Assembly (NCBI GenBank): GCA_036365455.1
Contig: JAWQUS010000027.1
Span: forward strand, 20,944,501-21,008,500
Reading direction: 5' to 3'
Length of the DNA stretch: 64,000 nucleotides
DNA from: Macrosoma leucophasiata
Lineage: Eukaryota > Arthropoda > Insecta > Lepidoptera > Hedylidae
Shown: positions 63,838-64,000 of the stretch, in pieces
Numbering within the stretch: the stretch's first letter is position 1
Layout of the letters: each line of letters begins with the position of its first letter
Made by a program: the position numbers and the translations under genes
The notes under the pieces: model-generated
What the model saw: only the letters and a program-made list of their open reading frames with translations
The model's database searches: none
What the model was told of the DNA's origin: nothing

Positions 63838-64000
63838 TATTTTTAAAGAAAAATGGAAAGAAAAATTTGACTTCAGGCGAGGCTCGAACTCGCGACCTAC
63901 TGGGAATCTAGTCCAGCCGCTCTTCCAATTGAGCTACTGAAGCCCTGCCCGATTTGTCAAATCTTTCCTTTACATCTATTGCATTGCTTTATGGTAGCAG
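63838..64000. repeat. tRNA-like foldback element, cut by window end
   Basis: AAAGAAAAATGGAAAGAAAA, antisense tRNA-like sequence from about 63869 to 63945 (GAGCTACTGAAGCC end), then the centre TGCATTGCTTTATGGTAGCA. Confidence 0.75.

Larger units (their letters stand above)
53491..64000 (+). other. Presumed first intron of ACE-C
   Basis: More than 10.5 kb after the ACE-C donor. No ACE exon seen. Repeats are itemised. Stretches 55130-55930, 56445-56700, 58260-58800, 59290-59640, 60080-60950, 61000-61260, 61875-62260, 62585-62720 and 63020-63350 show nothing recognisable. Confidence 0.5.

Overview
The window looks like genomic DNA from a lepidopteran insect (moth or butterfly). The supports are small exons with GT-AG introns in AT-rich DNA, a mariner element, and a dense load of insect-type repeats: hAT and Tc1/mariner-type MITEs, tRNA- and 5S-rRNA-derived SINEs, RTE-like LINE tails ending in (ATAC)n or (GATGAT)n, and the GGGTTCCGTA repeat common in Lepidoptera. 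The species cannot be told from the sequence.

Layout. (1) 35-10100, +: a complete angiotensin-converting-enzyme-like M2 dipeptidyl carboxypeptidase gene (ACE-A). It has 11 coding exon positions and encodes 646 residues, a secreted single-domain enzyme with all catalytic residues. (2) 10101-23708: about 13.6 kb of nested repeats with no convincing gene. (3) 23709-35502, +: a second complete ACE gene (ACE-B), 12 coding exons and 649 residues, with the same exon phases and poly(A) signals just after the stop. (4) 35531-52767: about 17 kb of repeats. (5) 52864-53490, +: the first coding exon of a third ACE-family gene resembling Ance-3, with a signal peptide, a low-complexity extension and the start of the M2 domain. 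No further exon of it is visible, so its first intron exceeds 10.5 kb. The locus is therefore a same-strand cluster of three ACE paralogues.

Main discovery candidate. ACE-A carries two consecutive, intact versions of the exon encoding the HEMGH zinc-binding motif (5009-5133 and 5155-5279). Both are 125 nt, have the same phases, and are 25/42 identical in residues. Only 21 nt separate them, too short for an intron. Using both would shift the frame, and retaining the 21 nt brings an in-frame stop. A good branch-point sequence for the second copy lies inside the first. They must therefore be used as mutually exclusive alternatives. The swap changes residues equivalent to human C-domain positions 379/380, 391 and 403, which line the substrate pocket, while the zinc ligands stay fixed. 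One gene could thus make two ACE enzymes of different specificity. ACE-B has a single copy of this exon.

The non-coding part is a layered record of transposition. Five hAT-type elements have exact 8-bp target duplications, one of them holding a nested mariner. A 5S-rRNA-derived SINE has a 12-bp target duplication. Foldback elements carry tRNA-like cloverleaf sequence in their arms. There are also a 66-bp perfect palindrome, a tandem array of tRNA-like units, and a roughly 275-bp poly(A)-tailed repeat present in about 25 copies.
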